A stretch of 64,000 nt of DNA, taken from Emydura subglobosa (taxonomy: Eukaryota; Chordata; Testudines; Chelidae). Both the position numbers and the translations under genes were made by a program. The stretch is taken from the NCBI GenBank assembly GCA_007922225.1, contig ML679969.1, forward strand, positions 1,835,236-1,899,235, given 5' to 3'. Under the pieces are notes generated by a model. The model had not been told where the DNA came from. It made no database searches and worked only from the letters and a program-made list of their open reading frames with translations. Below, in pieces: positions 47,806 to 60,700 of the stretch. Position 1 is the first letter of the stretch, and each line of letters begins with the position of its first letter.

Positions 47806-48249
47806 CAATATGTTCGAAAGGCGTCATTAATTTCTGGCTCAGTTTTTGGGACCCTGACTTGTGACACTGAAGGCCTGACTTTCATAGGTGCTGGGCCCCT
47901 GTGGCTCCCAGTGGCTGACTAGAGCCGTGGCTCCCCTGCTTTTCATTGCGCCAAGGCAGCTCTTTAATACACCTTGAACTCAGCTCCTAAAAAGACAAGA
48001 AGCAAAAACCTCTCAGGCTGAACTCAGAGGGGGAGCTGAGCTGTGTCGCTGTGGCAGAACTGCAATTGCATGGCTATCTGTCACATTAGTGACCCTAAAT
48101 ACATCCTGATTCATGACTCCTGGCAGATCCCCTATTGTCATCCTAGTTACACTGGCAGAAACCCCACTGGAGCCGGGGTCAGGACTGGAAGGTGACCTGC
48201 TTCAACAGGGGAATCTGGACAGGCAGCAAGAGTCTTCCCTGGGATCTTC

Positions 48250-48665
48250 CCAGGTTGAGCGGGTGGGAAATGGTTTTCCCGTCCTGTGAGAATTTTTGAG
48301 ATGCCAAAAATTTTTCCAATTCCAAAGTGGGACAAAAAATAAAAATCTTGAAAATGTTCACAAACCAAAAATCTGAAGGGAAAAAAAAATCAGTTCAAGT
48401 CATTTTGTTTCCACTTCAGCCTTTTCTAATATTCTGTTTTCCTTCATTTTTAAAATGATAAATTAACTGACATTTTGAAATGAAACGTCACTTTCACCTG
48501 AAAACCTGAAGTTTCATTTAGAAAATGTCAAACCTTTCCCCTCCCCCACTCCCCAAATGTTCGAAACGGGAAATTCGCTGAAATTGGCCCTTTCCCATGA
48601 ACATTCCAGTTTTCAGTGTTTAGAGATGGAAAACCGTAGCGTCGAAAAATTCCTGAGCAGCTCTT
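48250..48665. repeat. AT-rich interspersed repeat
   Basis: Rich in AAAATTTTT-like words (TGAGAATTTTTGAG, CCAAAAATTTTTCC, TCGAAAAATTCC) and strikingly different in base composition from its surroundings. It resembles an AT-rich MITE of turtles; ends are not defined. Confidence 0.4.
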
Positions 48666-49189
48666 GTCCCGGGCTTCGTGCACCAGTGGAACAAACCCTC
48701 TTTTGCTGCTCACTGACGCCAGCCCGGGCGGTTCCGGCTGACTTGTCAAGGACATTTTGAAGAGCGACGGTAAATCCTGCCTGTGTTGTGAGGGATAACT
48801 GCGTGGGTGGGGCGGGGAGGAGGGACAGCGATTGGTGCAGTGGTACCTGGGCAGCGCAAGTGCAGAGGCAGTTTTCTGCAGAACTCCGGAGGCTGTGGCT
48901 GTCCCGGGAAGAAGCACCCAGGTGAGTCCGTGTGGTGCTCTGAGCAGGATGCCTATGGGGGTAATAAATCCCTGGAAAGGCAAAGCATGAGGATGCCGGA
49001 GGCTGTTACTGCTCAGTGTGACCAGGGACGGGTGGGCGAGGACAGGCTCAGGGGGATGCGGCAGGGCACTCTTAAATACAGCCATATCGCGCTGGCCTAT
49101 CTGAGCTCCTAGCCAAAGCAAGGTTGGGTTGTGTCAGTAGATAAGAAACCTCCCAGGTGGGGAAGGAAGAGCCTGGGGAAGGCACTGGA

Positions 49190-49325
49190 TTTGGACTGAG
49201 GAGATCTTCCCCTGCTGGGCGACCTGGGCTGAATCACTTTGTCTCTCCATGCTCTGTTTCCCCCTCTGTAAAGGAAGGATAATCTCTCCCTTCCTCGGGG
49301 AGCTGTGGGGTAAATCCAGCCACAG
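49190..49325 (+). repeat. MIR-type SINE remnant
   Basis: Contains CGACCTGGGCTGAATCACTT, TTTCCCCCTCTGTAAAGGAA and GGAGCTGTGGGGTAAAT. Confidence 0.6.
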
Positions 49326-51620
49326 AGGTGAGGCCTGGATATGCGTGCACAGAACAGGAGACTCAGGAAATCAGTCTTGCTGGTGATTTGCTGGGAGATG
49401 CTCTTTGCTCCTCGGAGCCAGTAAGGAAGCAAAATCCAGCATGGTCACGGGACGGTGGAGGTGCTGCTGTTCCGCAGAAATCTCCCAGCCAAGCCTCCGA
49501 CTCCTGGTTGTCATTAAAGATGTTCTGGGACTTTTCTCAAGGCTCACGATGCTGCTCACCCAGGGCCCGGACCAAAGCCCGGCCTGGCTCGTGTGTGCAT
49601 GGAAAGGCACGAGCTTATAGTACGCGAGAAAGGACTCCGGGGGCTCCCTGGCAACAGTCAGTGGTGGTGAAAAGTGATGCAGTTAATGGCTTTTTGTCAC
49701 ATCTCTTACACGGGGTGCAAGTCTGCCCCTGAAAGCAGAGAGGAAGGGGGGGAAGGTGACAAAGGGCACGTCTACCCTGCAGCTGGGCTGAGCTTCCCAG
49801 CGTGATTGATTGAGCTGGCGTGCGAAAACGAAAACCGTGGCCATAGTGGTGGGAGCAGGGGCAGGGGCTAGTCACCCCAAGGATGAGCCCATCAGACATC
49901 TTGAGTCAGTTGGGGTTGGGCCTGCTTTGAGCAGGGGCTGGGACTGGACCCCTCCTGGGGTCCCTTCCAACCCTCGTCTTCTAGGAGTCTGTGATCTGGG
50001 GCAGTTAGCCGCTCCCGCCGCCCGGACTGCTGCACCTGCACCCTATTTTTAGCGTGCAGGCTGGACCAGCACAGGTGCGTCTCCTCCGGCTGGGAATACC
50101 CTGCCAGCTCCAGTGCAGACCCACACTGAGTCCAGCGTTTCAATCCAACCAGCTAAACCCCGAGGGGTGGCCCTCTGCCAGATGCTGGACTGGCCGGCTG
50201 GGGCAAACTGACATAACCCCAGTGACTTCAGTGGAATGGCATCTCCCTCCGCTGAGCAGCTCAGCCTCTTTTCTCTGCACCCCAGCTTTCCCTCTGTGAC
50301 ACCCTGGCCGGGGCTCCTTTACTGCTGCAGCCGTATGCCCTTCCTGACAGAGACGGGCCCCCGCGGGGCCCCGGTACCTGAATATCGGTCTCCTGTTAGT
50401 TGCTCAGGCCAGGAAGCTGGAGGAAAGGTCCGGCTGTCAGGTTTTCTATGGTTTGTTCTTCTCTGTCGACTCCCTTCCTCTCTGCAGAGCAAAACTGAAG
50501 TTCCTCCGCACATTAATGAACGATTCAAGTCAAAGATGCTCTGGGCTGGATTCTGGCCCCGGCCTGGGGGCTGCCCTCTAGCGTCCCTTTGCCCTGGTGC
50601 CTCTCCTGGGCTCGTGCAGTTGTGTCCAGAATCTAGCTCTTAGCTGAGTCCGAGTTGTCTGATAACCTCCTGTCCTTCTCTTGACCTTCTTGGCCTCCTG
50701 TGAACAGCGCGTAAATGCCCCGAGCTCTCACACGCATGGTGTAGGTGTGGGGGGAGCATTTCTTCCAGTCGCATTTGCATGTTTGTAGGTCTCACTCCAT
50801 TAGCCACCCAAGGTCATCCACTCGTCCACACATTCATCACCCTCTGGTTCCCGCTGGATGCTAAACAGCAGCTATTATTAGTACCATGCGGCTTTACCTG
50901 GTGCAGGACCTTTCCTCCAAACTGCTTCCCAGTAACCCGGCTGGCAGGGCGAACTCCCCCGTCCCTCCCCATCGATACCCTGCATTAGGAGACACTCACC
51001 CCTGGGTGTTAGGCCACCAGAAGGAGGACTGAAGTCCTGCTGAATTTCAGCCTTGTAAAAGATCCAGACAGGGACAAAGCTGTCTTCAGGCATGATGTGA
51101 AATGAGAGGGGGCGTCGGCGAACTGGCAGGAACACAGGGAGTCTGTTCTGGATGTTGGGAGTGGCAGGGAAGGCTTTCACCATGAGAGAGGTGAGGCTGA
51201 GTGGGGAGGCAGATGGGGGGACCAGCCACGCTGGGAGAGCACAGAGGGCCCAGAGCTCCGTGTCACCAATGCAAGTGGAGAGTTGTCCAGTGAAATGAAT
51301 GGATTTGCAGCCGCGTAACATCAAAACCCGGCCCAGGGTCCAAGGAGGAGGCTGGTGTAGACTCCCAGGTTTCTGACCCAGCCACACAACGCAGCTCGGT
51401 TACTGGGGGAGCAGCAGCAGCTGGTGGGAAGTAGGCCTCCCGATCACACACGCAGACCCTGTCGTTTGCCGGAGCGGTAGGGCCGCTGCTAGTGAAATGG
51501 TCCCTGGAAGGACCGTCAGCTCCAGGGCCTCTCTGGAGCACAGAACCCCATACAGCAACGCAGCTTACCAGCAACTCCTCCCTTCTGCACAGGGACCTGG
51601 CTTGGAGGCATCGCTGGCTC

Positions 51621-51744
51621 ATGGCAACAGAAGGGGCACGGAGGGGCTGGAGGGAGCTGCACGCTGCTGAGGAGGAGGCGGGGAGGGTTCTAGTGCTAGA
51701 AGAAAGCAGGAAGCCCTGGCCAAGAACTCGCAGGACAATCAGAG
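51621..51744 (+). CDS. CLCNKB: CLCNK exon 1, cytosolic N-terminus
   Basis: Encodes residues 1-41, starting [10 protein letters not shown] and ending [10 protein letters not shown] before a GTAAGA donor in phase 1. The end resembles human PCPRIRRGIRG. The ATG is followed by G. A likely 5'-UTR acceptor CTTCTGCACAG ends at 51592, so a non-coding exon upstream is probable. Confidence 0.85.
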
Positions 51745-54700
51745 GTAAGAGCCGAGATGGGTGGAAATGCTCATCCTCCGGCCCAGGTGACAGAGCTGTC
51801 GAAGGCCTCCTGGGCGGGTCATCTAGTTCAGATGGCGCATACAGCAGGCTAATGGCCCCTCCGCTTGGTCTAATAACCCCTGCTCCACACGGCTTCCTTG
51901 TCCAGGTGCTGATGTGTGTATCCCTCCCCTGTTTGTCTGTGTTGTTCCATTGCTGCTCCTAGCAAAGCCGGGCTTAGATTTCGAAATCACTGCACTGGGT
52001 TTGCTCGGTGGCTGCAGTTCAGCTGTATTTACTAACATCCAGCTGGTGTTTCAAATGTGCCCCTTGGCTCTGTACTGTGTTTCCCACCTTTCCCTCGACA
52101 CTGGCCTCGATAGAGAGCCGTGGAAGGAAAAAACCCAGCTGCTGGGCTGGTCTTGTTGGCATTAGCTGGTCTGAAAATGAATCTCGGAGTGAACTCGGGG
52201 AATGTTTCAGCCTCAGTGAAGCTGCCCCTCTGGGGCACTTTGTTTCCTGGTTAATAACCGAGCTGGCTGAAAAGTGTCTTTGTGCTTCTCCCACTGCCCA
52301 GGAATCTGCTCCTCCGTTGAGTTCAGTGCCAGGCCCTGCCCTACTGATCAGCTCCACTCACTTTGCACCCTGTGTCTACAAGGGAGCTGAAAGAACTACC
52401 CCCAAAATCCTGTGCATCCATCAAGCTCATGCCCTGTGGGGTTTAGCGGACCCTCCTTGTACCATGTGGTTTATCTGGCCCCGGCAGAGTAGGCCTGACC
52501 CCCCCTGTCCTACTGGTGTCCTCTGCAGGCTGTCTGGAGTGTGTGAAGCGCCAGCTGTTCCGAGTGGGTGATGACTGGTACTTCCTGTTTTTTCTGGGCG
52601 TGATAATGGCACTGATCAGTTTCGCCATGGATTTCACGGTCTCCAGGCTATCGAACGGTAACTATTGGCTATCGCTTCCTCTCCGCTGCATACTACGAAG
52701 CACCCCGGCTCTGCAGAGTGATTATGCACCTGGGGAAACTGAGGCAGAGACAGGGGACGTGACTTGCCCAATGCTACAGGAGGAGGTAGCGTCAGAGACG
52801 GGATTCGTTCTCGGGCGCTCCTGGCTTCACTAGTATTGCTCCACAGGACGCCTCTCCTGAATTCCCCTGGCTGGGCCCCGTAGTCCCGATGGCCAAAGCT
52901 GCTCAGTTCGGGCTTTCTGGACATTGAGAGAATTCCTCCCGCGCTGCTCCTAGCCTCTGCCGGCTTGGCAGGTAGGAGCCCCCAGGTGAATGGCCCATCT
53001 CAGGAGCCCGTGGGGTGTTCTCCTGCGAGACTCCACAGCATCCCCTGAGAGGAAGCTTCTGGCCTAGCTGGTCTTTGTGGGATTCACTGACTGCCCCACA
53101 GAAATCTGTGTTTTGGATCCCCCGCAGGAGACGCTGGCACATGGGGATGAGAACAGAATTCAGTGCAGGTTATCAATGGCTGAACAAACATCATAAGGAG
53201 TTGGGTGGGTAGGGCACTGCACTAAGAATCAGGAGCGCCAGGGTTTATTCCTGCCACTGACTCATTGCATGACCTTGGGCAAGTTACCCCCTTCTCTCCG
53301 CTCCACAGCATGGGAACAGCAACAGCCACCCACCCTCTCCTGGAACTTGTGGATGGAACACAACAGAGAATTATCCTGTTCCATCTGATGCTCCATTCTG
53401 AGGGGATTTGCAACAGAACCCTAGCAGCCCACAGATGGTTGAAATACACAAAGCCAGGGTCCATGCCCAGAGGAAAAACTTAGGTTAGATTGACCCCTAG
53501 TGGAGTTCACATTAGATCAGGCAGCTCCCTGGAAGATCCTTTATGCATCTCAATTAATTACTGTAATTCCCACGGTGTGGTCAGGATCCAACCCAGGTGG
53601 GCACGGAAATAAAAAATAAGCTTTTATCCTCCCCAAGGTTTCCATTCCAGGCGGAGAGAGAAATCCAGCTTGTTCTCTTTCTTTCATGTGAAGCTGGAGA
53701 CATAGAGTGGGAGAAAGATCCTGGACTGACTTTCTGTGCCCGTCTGGAGTCGACTCACTGTGCAATTGACAGAATGAACAAATGCTAGGTGCCATGGGAA
53801 CTTGTTGACTTCAGCTGCATGTTTGGTGCAGCCTCCATCTATTTTCTGAAAGGCAGCAGCTGGGGAGAGCGGGGACCTCGTCAGAGCTAAGGAAAGGGGG
53901 ATTTGGGTTTCAGAGAGGAGAGTGGAAAGCTGTCCCAAGAAAAAAGCTTGGAGTAGGTTGGCTGCAAGAAACCCTGTGGCCGAACTCATGGTCTGTTCCT
54001 ACCCCAACCCTTTGCCAGTCTTTCTTCCTCTCCCCTGACTGTCATATCATAACCCACCCCAATTTGTTTTGGTTTCATGTTTTTATGTAGGGCAGTGCTT
54101 CAGGGAACACAAAGTTGGAGGCCATGGTGAATGAAAGGCCAGAAGGGCATTCATAGAATCAAAGGGTTAGATGCTATATAATTAACCTATGGAACTCACC
54201 GCCATAGGATGTTAGTGGGGTAAACAACTTAGTAAGATTCACTATTGGACTGGACACATATCATTTAGTATGGAATCTGAAGTTTACACTAGCTGGGGTA
54301 AAAATCCAAGCACTGTCAATCTTCATGCTTCAGGGCATAAGAAGATTGTGAGATGGGGTCAGGAAGAATCTCCCCGTCTTTCTCTAAGGGATGCTATTGT
54401 ACAATTAGGTGTATTGAATGGGTTTAACATCTTCCCTCAGCCACAGAGCACTGCTGGAGAGAGAGAATGGGAACAGTTGGACCAATGGTCTGTTATGGTG
54501 TGGCAGGAGGTGGAATCCCAGAATGGATGGGCCATTGGTATGATCTGGAGTGGTCAGATATTGGAACAGCTGGACTGCCCCTCTGTTCTGGTGTGTCATC
54601 TGTGGGCTACCAGAACAGATGCACAGTGGATCTGTTGTGTTATGGAGGAAGGCAAGATATTGCACTAGCAGGTCACTGGTCCATTTCACTTCCTTCGCCT

Positions 54701-57700
54701 CTCCTCTCCTCATTTCCTAGCACACAAGTGGCTTTACCAAGAGCTGGGGGATCACGTACTGCTGAAATACCTGTCCTGGACTATGTACCCAATTGCCCTG
54801 TCAGCCTTCTCCACTGGCTTCTCTCAGAGCATCACTCCACACTCTGGAGGTGAGTCTGACGCGCTCGGGCAAGAGGCTCGCAGCTCATAGAGGAGCCGTC
54901 ATGTTAATAAGAACCGTCCCTTTGCCCCACAGCTCCCGGGCTGTTGGCTACCCAACCTGACATCAGGCGCTTCAGGGCAGATGCATGGAAGTGCATTGGC
55001 CAGGCTTTGTGTGGGAGGTTTGCACGGCTGCCTCCCGTGTTGTATTGGCTCAATGGATAAACAGAGGACTTCAGTCCCCAGGGCTGGCCACTGGGAACCT
55101 TTCTCTGGCACGAAATGTCAGGTCTTTGCCCTATAGCGAGCAACAGACAGATGGCGTTTTCTTATCCTCGGAACCCCACACCTGTGGAAGACGCCTTGAA
55201 TAGAAGCAGAGCAGCTCTTGGCTTCTGGATGATCTAGTGGTGTGAATTGCAAGAACCCAACCCGGAATGCAGCCCCTTGACCTTGCTGATGCTGGAGTCC
55301 TGGTTGGAGATGCACTGGCATCCCGGAACTGGAGATCCAGACATTGCTACCAAATGCCTTCCCCTAACCCTTGGCTCTCCGAGGTGACCCTGACGTTCTG
55401 GTGTGTCTTGCGGTTTTGTGTTTTCCCAGGCTCTGGCATCCCTGAGCTCAAGACCATTCTCACTGGAGTCATGCTGGAGGAGTACCTGGCCATTAAAAAC
55501 TTCGGCGCCAAAGTGGTGGGGCTGACCTGCACCCTCGCGTGCGGGAGCACCATCTTCCTCGGCAAAGTCGTAAGTCTCCCTGATCCATCCCGTGGCCGAG
55601 TGAGGTCGAGGAGATGTTTCGATGCTGGTGACTCTGCCATGCTGCCATCGAGCGGCTCCCCTTGAGGGACCAGGCAGGTGTAGGCCATTGGGGATGGTAT
55701 AAAAGGTACAGAAAGGAGACTGGCTGAGAGCTGTACACATCTCTGGTGGGAGATGATGTCAAAAGGTGCTGGGGTGTCCCGAGAAAGAGGTGCAAATCCA
55801 TTGATGTCGGTGGGGCAATGCCAATGTGCACCTGCTGGGGACTGGACCCTGAGTCGGGGGATTTTGCTGTCTGATATCTGAGGGAGCGTCTAAGGCAGGT
55901 CACCTCCACGGATGCTAATTCCAGCGAGAGCCGGGAACCTCCAGATACACATGCAAAGAATCCAAGGGCCTTCCTGGGTCTGAGAACGGGTGTGTCTATC
56001 ACATACGCGAGAGCCCCTCCCCTTGGTGCCGCAAACACGTGGAGATTGGAACAGCCAAATGCTCCTTGCGCCCGGCGGATGAGCAGCCACGGCGAGAGGC
56101 TGGGGATTAGCCTGGATCCGAGTGGGGCAGGAGCACTGAAGGTTGAGACTAGCTTGCTGATTTTTCCAAGTGACCTCAAATCCACAGGCTTTCTTGGGTT
56201 AACTTGAAAATTGCTGCATCTCGGGGTTTGGTGAGTGGTGCAGATCTGAGGTCAGCTGAGCAAGGATTGAGATACGGCCCCCGCCCGTCTTAACAAAATG
56301 AAATTAAAATGATCAACTATCATTTTTAGAAACTCTACTGATGTTTTGCTACTGGGTGCGTGAGCTCTCCAGCGTACGTCTCCTACACTGAAATCCCCCG
56401 TAACAACACACGTTTTCCGTCCACACGTTAAAAACAACGGTGCTGCCTCGCGGCTGGGGCAAAGCGAGGGTAATGCGTCTCCTTTAGTGTTGGCAGAGGG
56501 CTGTGTCTTTTAGCCTGGACGGCCGGGGCTCTAAACCTGGCTCCGCAGGAGCGTGGGCGACTTGCCCCTTGTTTGCAGGTGTGAATTCAATGCCGCTGTG
56601 TGCAGCGGCAGGTGGCTTTGGTAATTCACTGCAGCAGGAGATAATCTCTGGAGAGTCTGAGCTTTCCAGCCCACGTTCTTGCCCAAAGCAATTCAGGCGA
56701 CCATCTGGAGCCAAATCCCCCCCAGGGCTATAACTGCCCGGTCGCCAAGAGGTCGCATCCGGGTCGATTTGACAGCAGCACTTTTGAGCGTTTCTCTCAA
56801 ATGAAGCCACTGACCTTTGGAGAGTCTCTCGTGCAAACCAACTCTTCTCCTCCTCCAGGGTCCCTTCGTGCATCTCTCCAGCATGATCGCAGCATATTTA
56901 GGAAAGATCCGAACTTCTGTCGCTGGGGAGTATGAGGTGAGGCTGGGAATGGGGCAGCAGCCTGCTGGTGAGAGGAGAGGGGACTTGGGGGGGTCAGACA
57001 CCCTGATCCCTTCTCCCAGGGGCGCCCTTATCTACTGGTCCCGGCTGGCAGCGTAGCTGGGACTCCCTGCAAGGGCTGAAGTCTGGGGCAAGCGGCCCAG
57101 TTCTGCGTGTGTTCCTCCTTCACAGAATCAAAGCAAACAGAACGAGATGCTGGTGGCAGCAGCTGCCGTGGGAGTCGCGACCGTCTTCGGGGCTCCCATC
57201 AGCGGTGAGAGTGCAGCGGGCGTGACCTGGGGCCTGGCAGGGGCGGTGACAGGGGCACACGCTGGGGGAGTGTGTTGTGCCTCCCGCCGCCCGCTGGGGC
57301 ACACAGAGCAGAGGCGCCCCAACTTTTCGGACTGCGTACGCCCTTCCAGATTTACCCTGATCCCTGCCCTTCTGGTCACTGATGCTCTGTGTGTGTTTTT
57401 CTGAATGCTGCCTGGCTTTGGCCGGCTGCCCACGTTTCACTGATATAGTTAGAGTGCGACGTGCACAACTGCAAAAAAACCCGTCGGTTCTGAGCTCTGT
57501 TAGATTGGGCAGATGCTGGGCAACTGAACCCGCGCTGGGCGGTGATTGGAAGGGCAGGCCCCGTGCGTCCGCGTGGCTGTGTATCTGTTCTCATCGTGAA
57601 AGAAATGACCGACTGTATTCCATATAACAACTTCCCACCGAGGTTTAACGCTTCGTCTGAGGGGCAAATGATGGAAATGCAATAAATAAAACCCATCACT

Positions 57701-60700
57701 GCACCATTTTCTCCCGCGCGCACCCCAGAGATGTCGTGAGTACCCCCAGGGGTCTGCGTGTCCCACTTTGGGAACCCCTGACATAGAGGGTAACAGCTTT
57801 CTAGTCCAGCCTTTGAACAGAGTACCTCACATGGTCAAGGTCTGTTCTTTGGTGCTGACAATCCTGGCTTCAAAGCCTGTTGCCAAACGATACAGCACCC
57901 CTTGCCTCTAACCAGCTCTGCGGTGCCCCATTCTGTTCCCATATTTGCTCCTGGCCCCAACCCCACCTTGCAGATTTCTGCTTCTACCTTTCCTATAAGG
58001 CCAGCGCTTTTTAGACCAGCAGGGAGGCAGGAATTCACCTCTTGTCTTCACCACCCTTCTGCTGTTGCTAAATGAATAGCAGCTGATCCTATTACCATGG
58101 AGAGTTCTTAAGGCAGAAAAAACTGGCATCCTGGCTTTTCCCAGTTCCATAATGATGGGGGAGTGAGGGAGGGGTGCACAGATGGGGAGATCTTGTCAGG
58201 TCTACCCTGGGCTCTGTGGGAATACCCGGAAGAGAGTCCCCTGGGAAAGTGAGATATCCCCTCAGAAGGAAATCCAGGTGCAAAACCAAGATGACCCTCC
58301 TTGGAAAAACAGGGACATGTTTCTATCTGTATTAGCCTTTGCAAAACCCCTTTTAAAGTTCAACACTGCAAATCTGAATCTGGGTCCTCCAAGGAGAGGG
58401 CCTCAGAACCGAGATCTCCAGCAGCGGCAGGCGGAAGCCATGTTCCCGCTGGAATTTCTGTCGCTAGACGCGGGGTAGAGTCTGAGCCGTCCCGGGGCCT
58501 GCTCCAAAGCCCTTTGATGTCAATGGAAAACTCTCCATGGACGTCAGCGGGCTGTAAATCAAGCCCTTATTGCATTGCTATGTCTCCAGTGTTTCTTTCC
58601 CCCCTACGCTGACAGCAGCCAGGTGTTTTTCAGCCTAAGTGACTTTGATTTCAGACTCAGGAAGGTAACTGACAAAGAAAGCCTGAATATAAAGCCTCCA
58701 TGGGTGAGAGCGCACAGTGCCTTGCTCTGTAACATGCTGCATTGGCACCAAGACACGGAATGGGTGGTGTCCTTACAGCAGCAGGTGGGGAGACTCCTCT
58801 GCACCTCACAGTGCACGTAACAGAGATCAGCATCTCCGCTCGGTCACACAACACCCTAGCCAGTGGTGCAGGGAGCGGATAAGTCCCAGCGGCCTCTTTG
58901 TGAATGGCCCAGACCCCTGATGTGAGGATCTGGTCCATGATGTTTTTCCCAGGGTGTTCTTGAGAGTTTGCCAGGGGCTAAGACACCAGCCCTGGCTCAG
59001 TCTGGGTCTGCTCCGGCTGCTGTAGGCATCTAGCTCGCCATGGGCCTGCTCAGATGCCTCCCACGGGCTCTCGCCTCTCATTTGCCCCCCTGGTAACGTG
59101 AGGTGTCTCCTGCCCCAGGGGTCCTGTTCAGCATTGAGGTGATGTCGTCCCACTTCGCGGTCAGGGACTATTGGAGGGGCTTCTTCTCCGCCACCTGCGG
59201 AGCCTTCATGTTCCGGCTGCTCGCCGTCTTCAACAGCGAACAAGGTACCGTAGAGCGGCGCTGGCCGCGTGCTCGGAGCAGGAGCGATGGGGCGGCCCAC
59301 CAGGAGAGGGTCGAACCACGCCTGGGTATCCGTGCGCCCAGCTGGGCTGCATCTTCTCTCCCCATCACTGAAAGTTCCCACCTCCCGGCGCCTGGCCCTG
59401 CCATCTTGAGTTGGGAGCCTCTCGGCGCTCGTGAGCAGCGCCAGGATGGGTCAGAACTTGGAAGTGAGACCTTGGCTGGGAGGTTGTGTCAGCTACAGCC
59501 ACTTAGTGCCGAATCACTCTGCTGCTTCACCCTGGCTCTCAGCTCGGGTGGATCCTGTTAGGTTGGCTTGGGCTGGTGCCTTAGCTGCAGAGACGTGCGC
59601 CAGGAACCCGTGTGTGAGGCACGGGGAGAAAGAAGCGCGGGTGGCATCCCCCTGGTAAGATGGGGATGCAAATATCATGTCACCGTGGAGGCTGGGTTCT
59701 GATTTGCCCTCATCCCAGCACCACTTGGACCAGGCCAGTTGCAGAGCCCCGGTCTGATAGACACCCAGCGCTCCAGAACGGCATTGGCGAGAGCCTGTCG
59801 AATGGCCGGGAGTATCCATGGCAGTGACTTGTGACTCTTTTTCTCAGAAACCATCATTGCTGTCTTCAAGACCAACTTTAAGATCGATTTCCCCTTCGAT
59901 CTCCCAGAGACTTTCTTCTTCATGGTTCTTGGGTGAGAGCAGGCCCAGGCTGGCCGGCCTGGTTTTCTTTTGTTCGCTGCAGCGGGGTTACCCTTGAAGG
60001 AAAGGAGACGGTCCAGCGGATAGCCTGCTGCCCTGGGATCTAGCAAACCTGGATCAGGTCTTACTGCGGCTGTGGGCAAGTTACTCAGTCCACCCTCTGC
60101 CGTCTGTGCCATGCACACACTACCTGTGCCTGACCTCGCTGGGTGTGGGAGATTAAAATCTCTAATTCCATAGATCGTCACTAGCCAAACTTCTGAATAG
60201 CTGTGCTCAGGGTCTCTTTCTGTTACGGGATGAATACGCCTGGTAAAGAAATTACCCCCGAATCCACTCACGTGCAGACCTCCAGTTGTCTTGGAGGACG
60301 CAGGCTGCTCTCGGGGGAGAGGTGAGGAGGGGGGGCAGAAATTCCTGCTTTTCATTGTTTTCTCTCCGCAGGGGGATCTGTGGGGTTATAAGCTGTGCGT
60401 ATCTCTTCTGTCAGCGCTGGCTCCTGGGGTACGTTCGGAGGAACAGGATCACCGCCAAGCTGCTGGCTACAGAGTAGGCGTTCTGGAGGGAGGGGCGTTC
60501 TAGGGAGTGGGGGCTGTTACCGAAGTGCAGCAAGCGTGTATGGACGGGACGCATGCAAGCCACATGCATAGCCATGTGCGTGGCCGAAGGTCTTCTCTGC
60601 CCTGGCCCTGTGTCCCTCCTTGTCCGTCCATCCGCACCCTCCGTGCTGCACTGGACGCCATCACCCACCACATCCTTCCTGGCCCCTTGGCTCAGTCCCC

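Larger units (their letters stand above)
44440..51592. other. Intergenic DNA upstream of CLCNK
   Basis: No gene was recognised. Repeats are listed separately. Isolated GTCTACCCTGCAGCTGGG termini occur at 46527 and 49770. An octamer ATTTGCAT occurs near 50773. The CLCNK promoter and any 5' non-coding exon should lie in the last part, but I could not place them. Confidence 0.5.
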
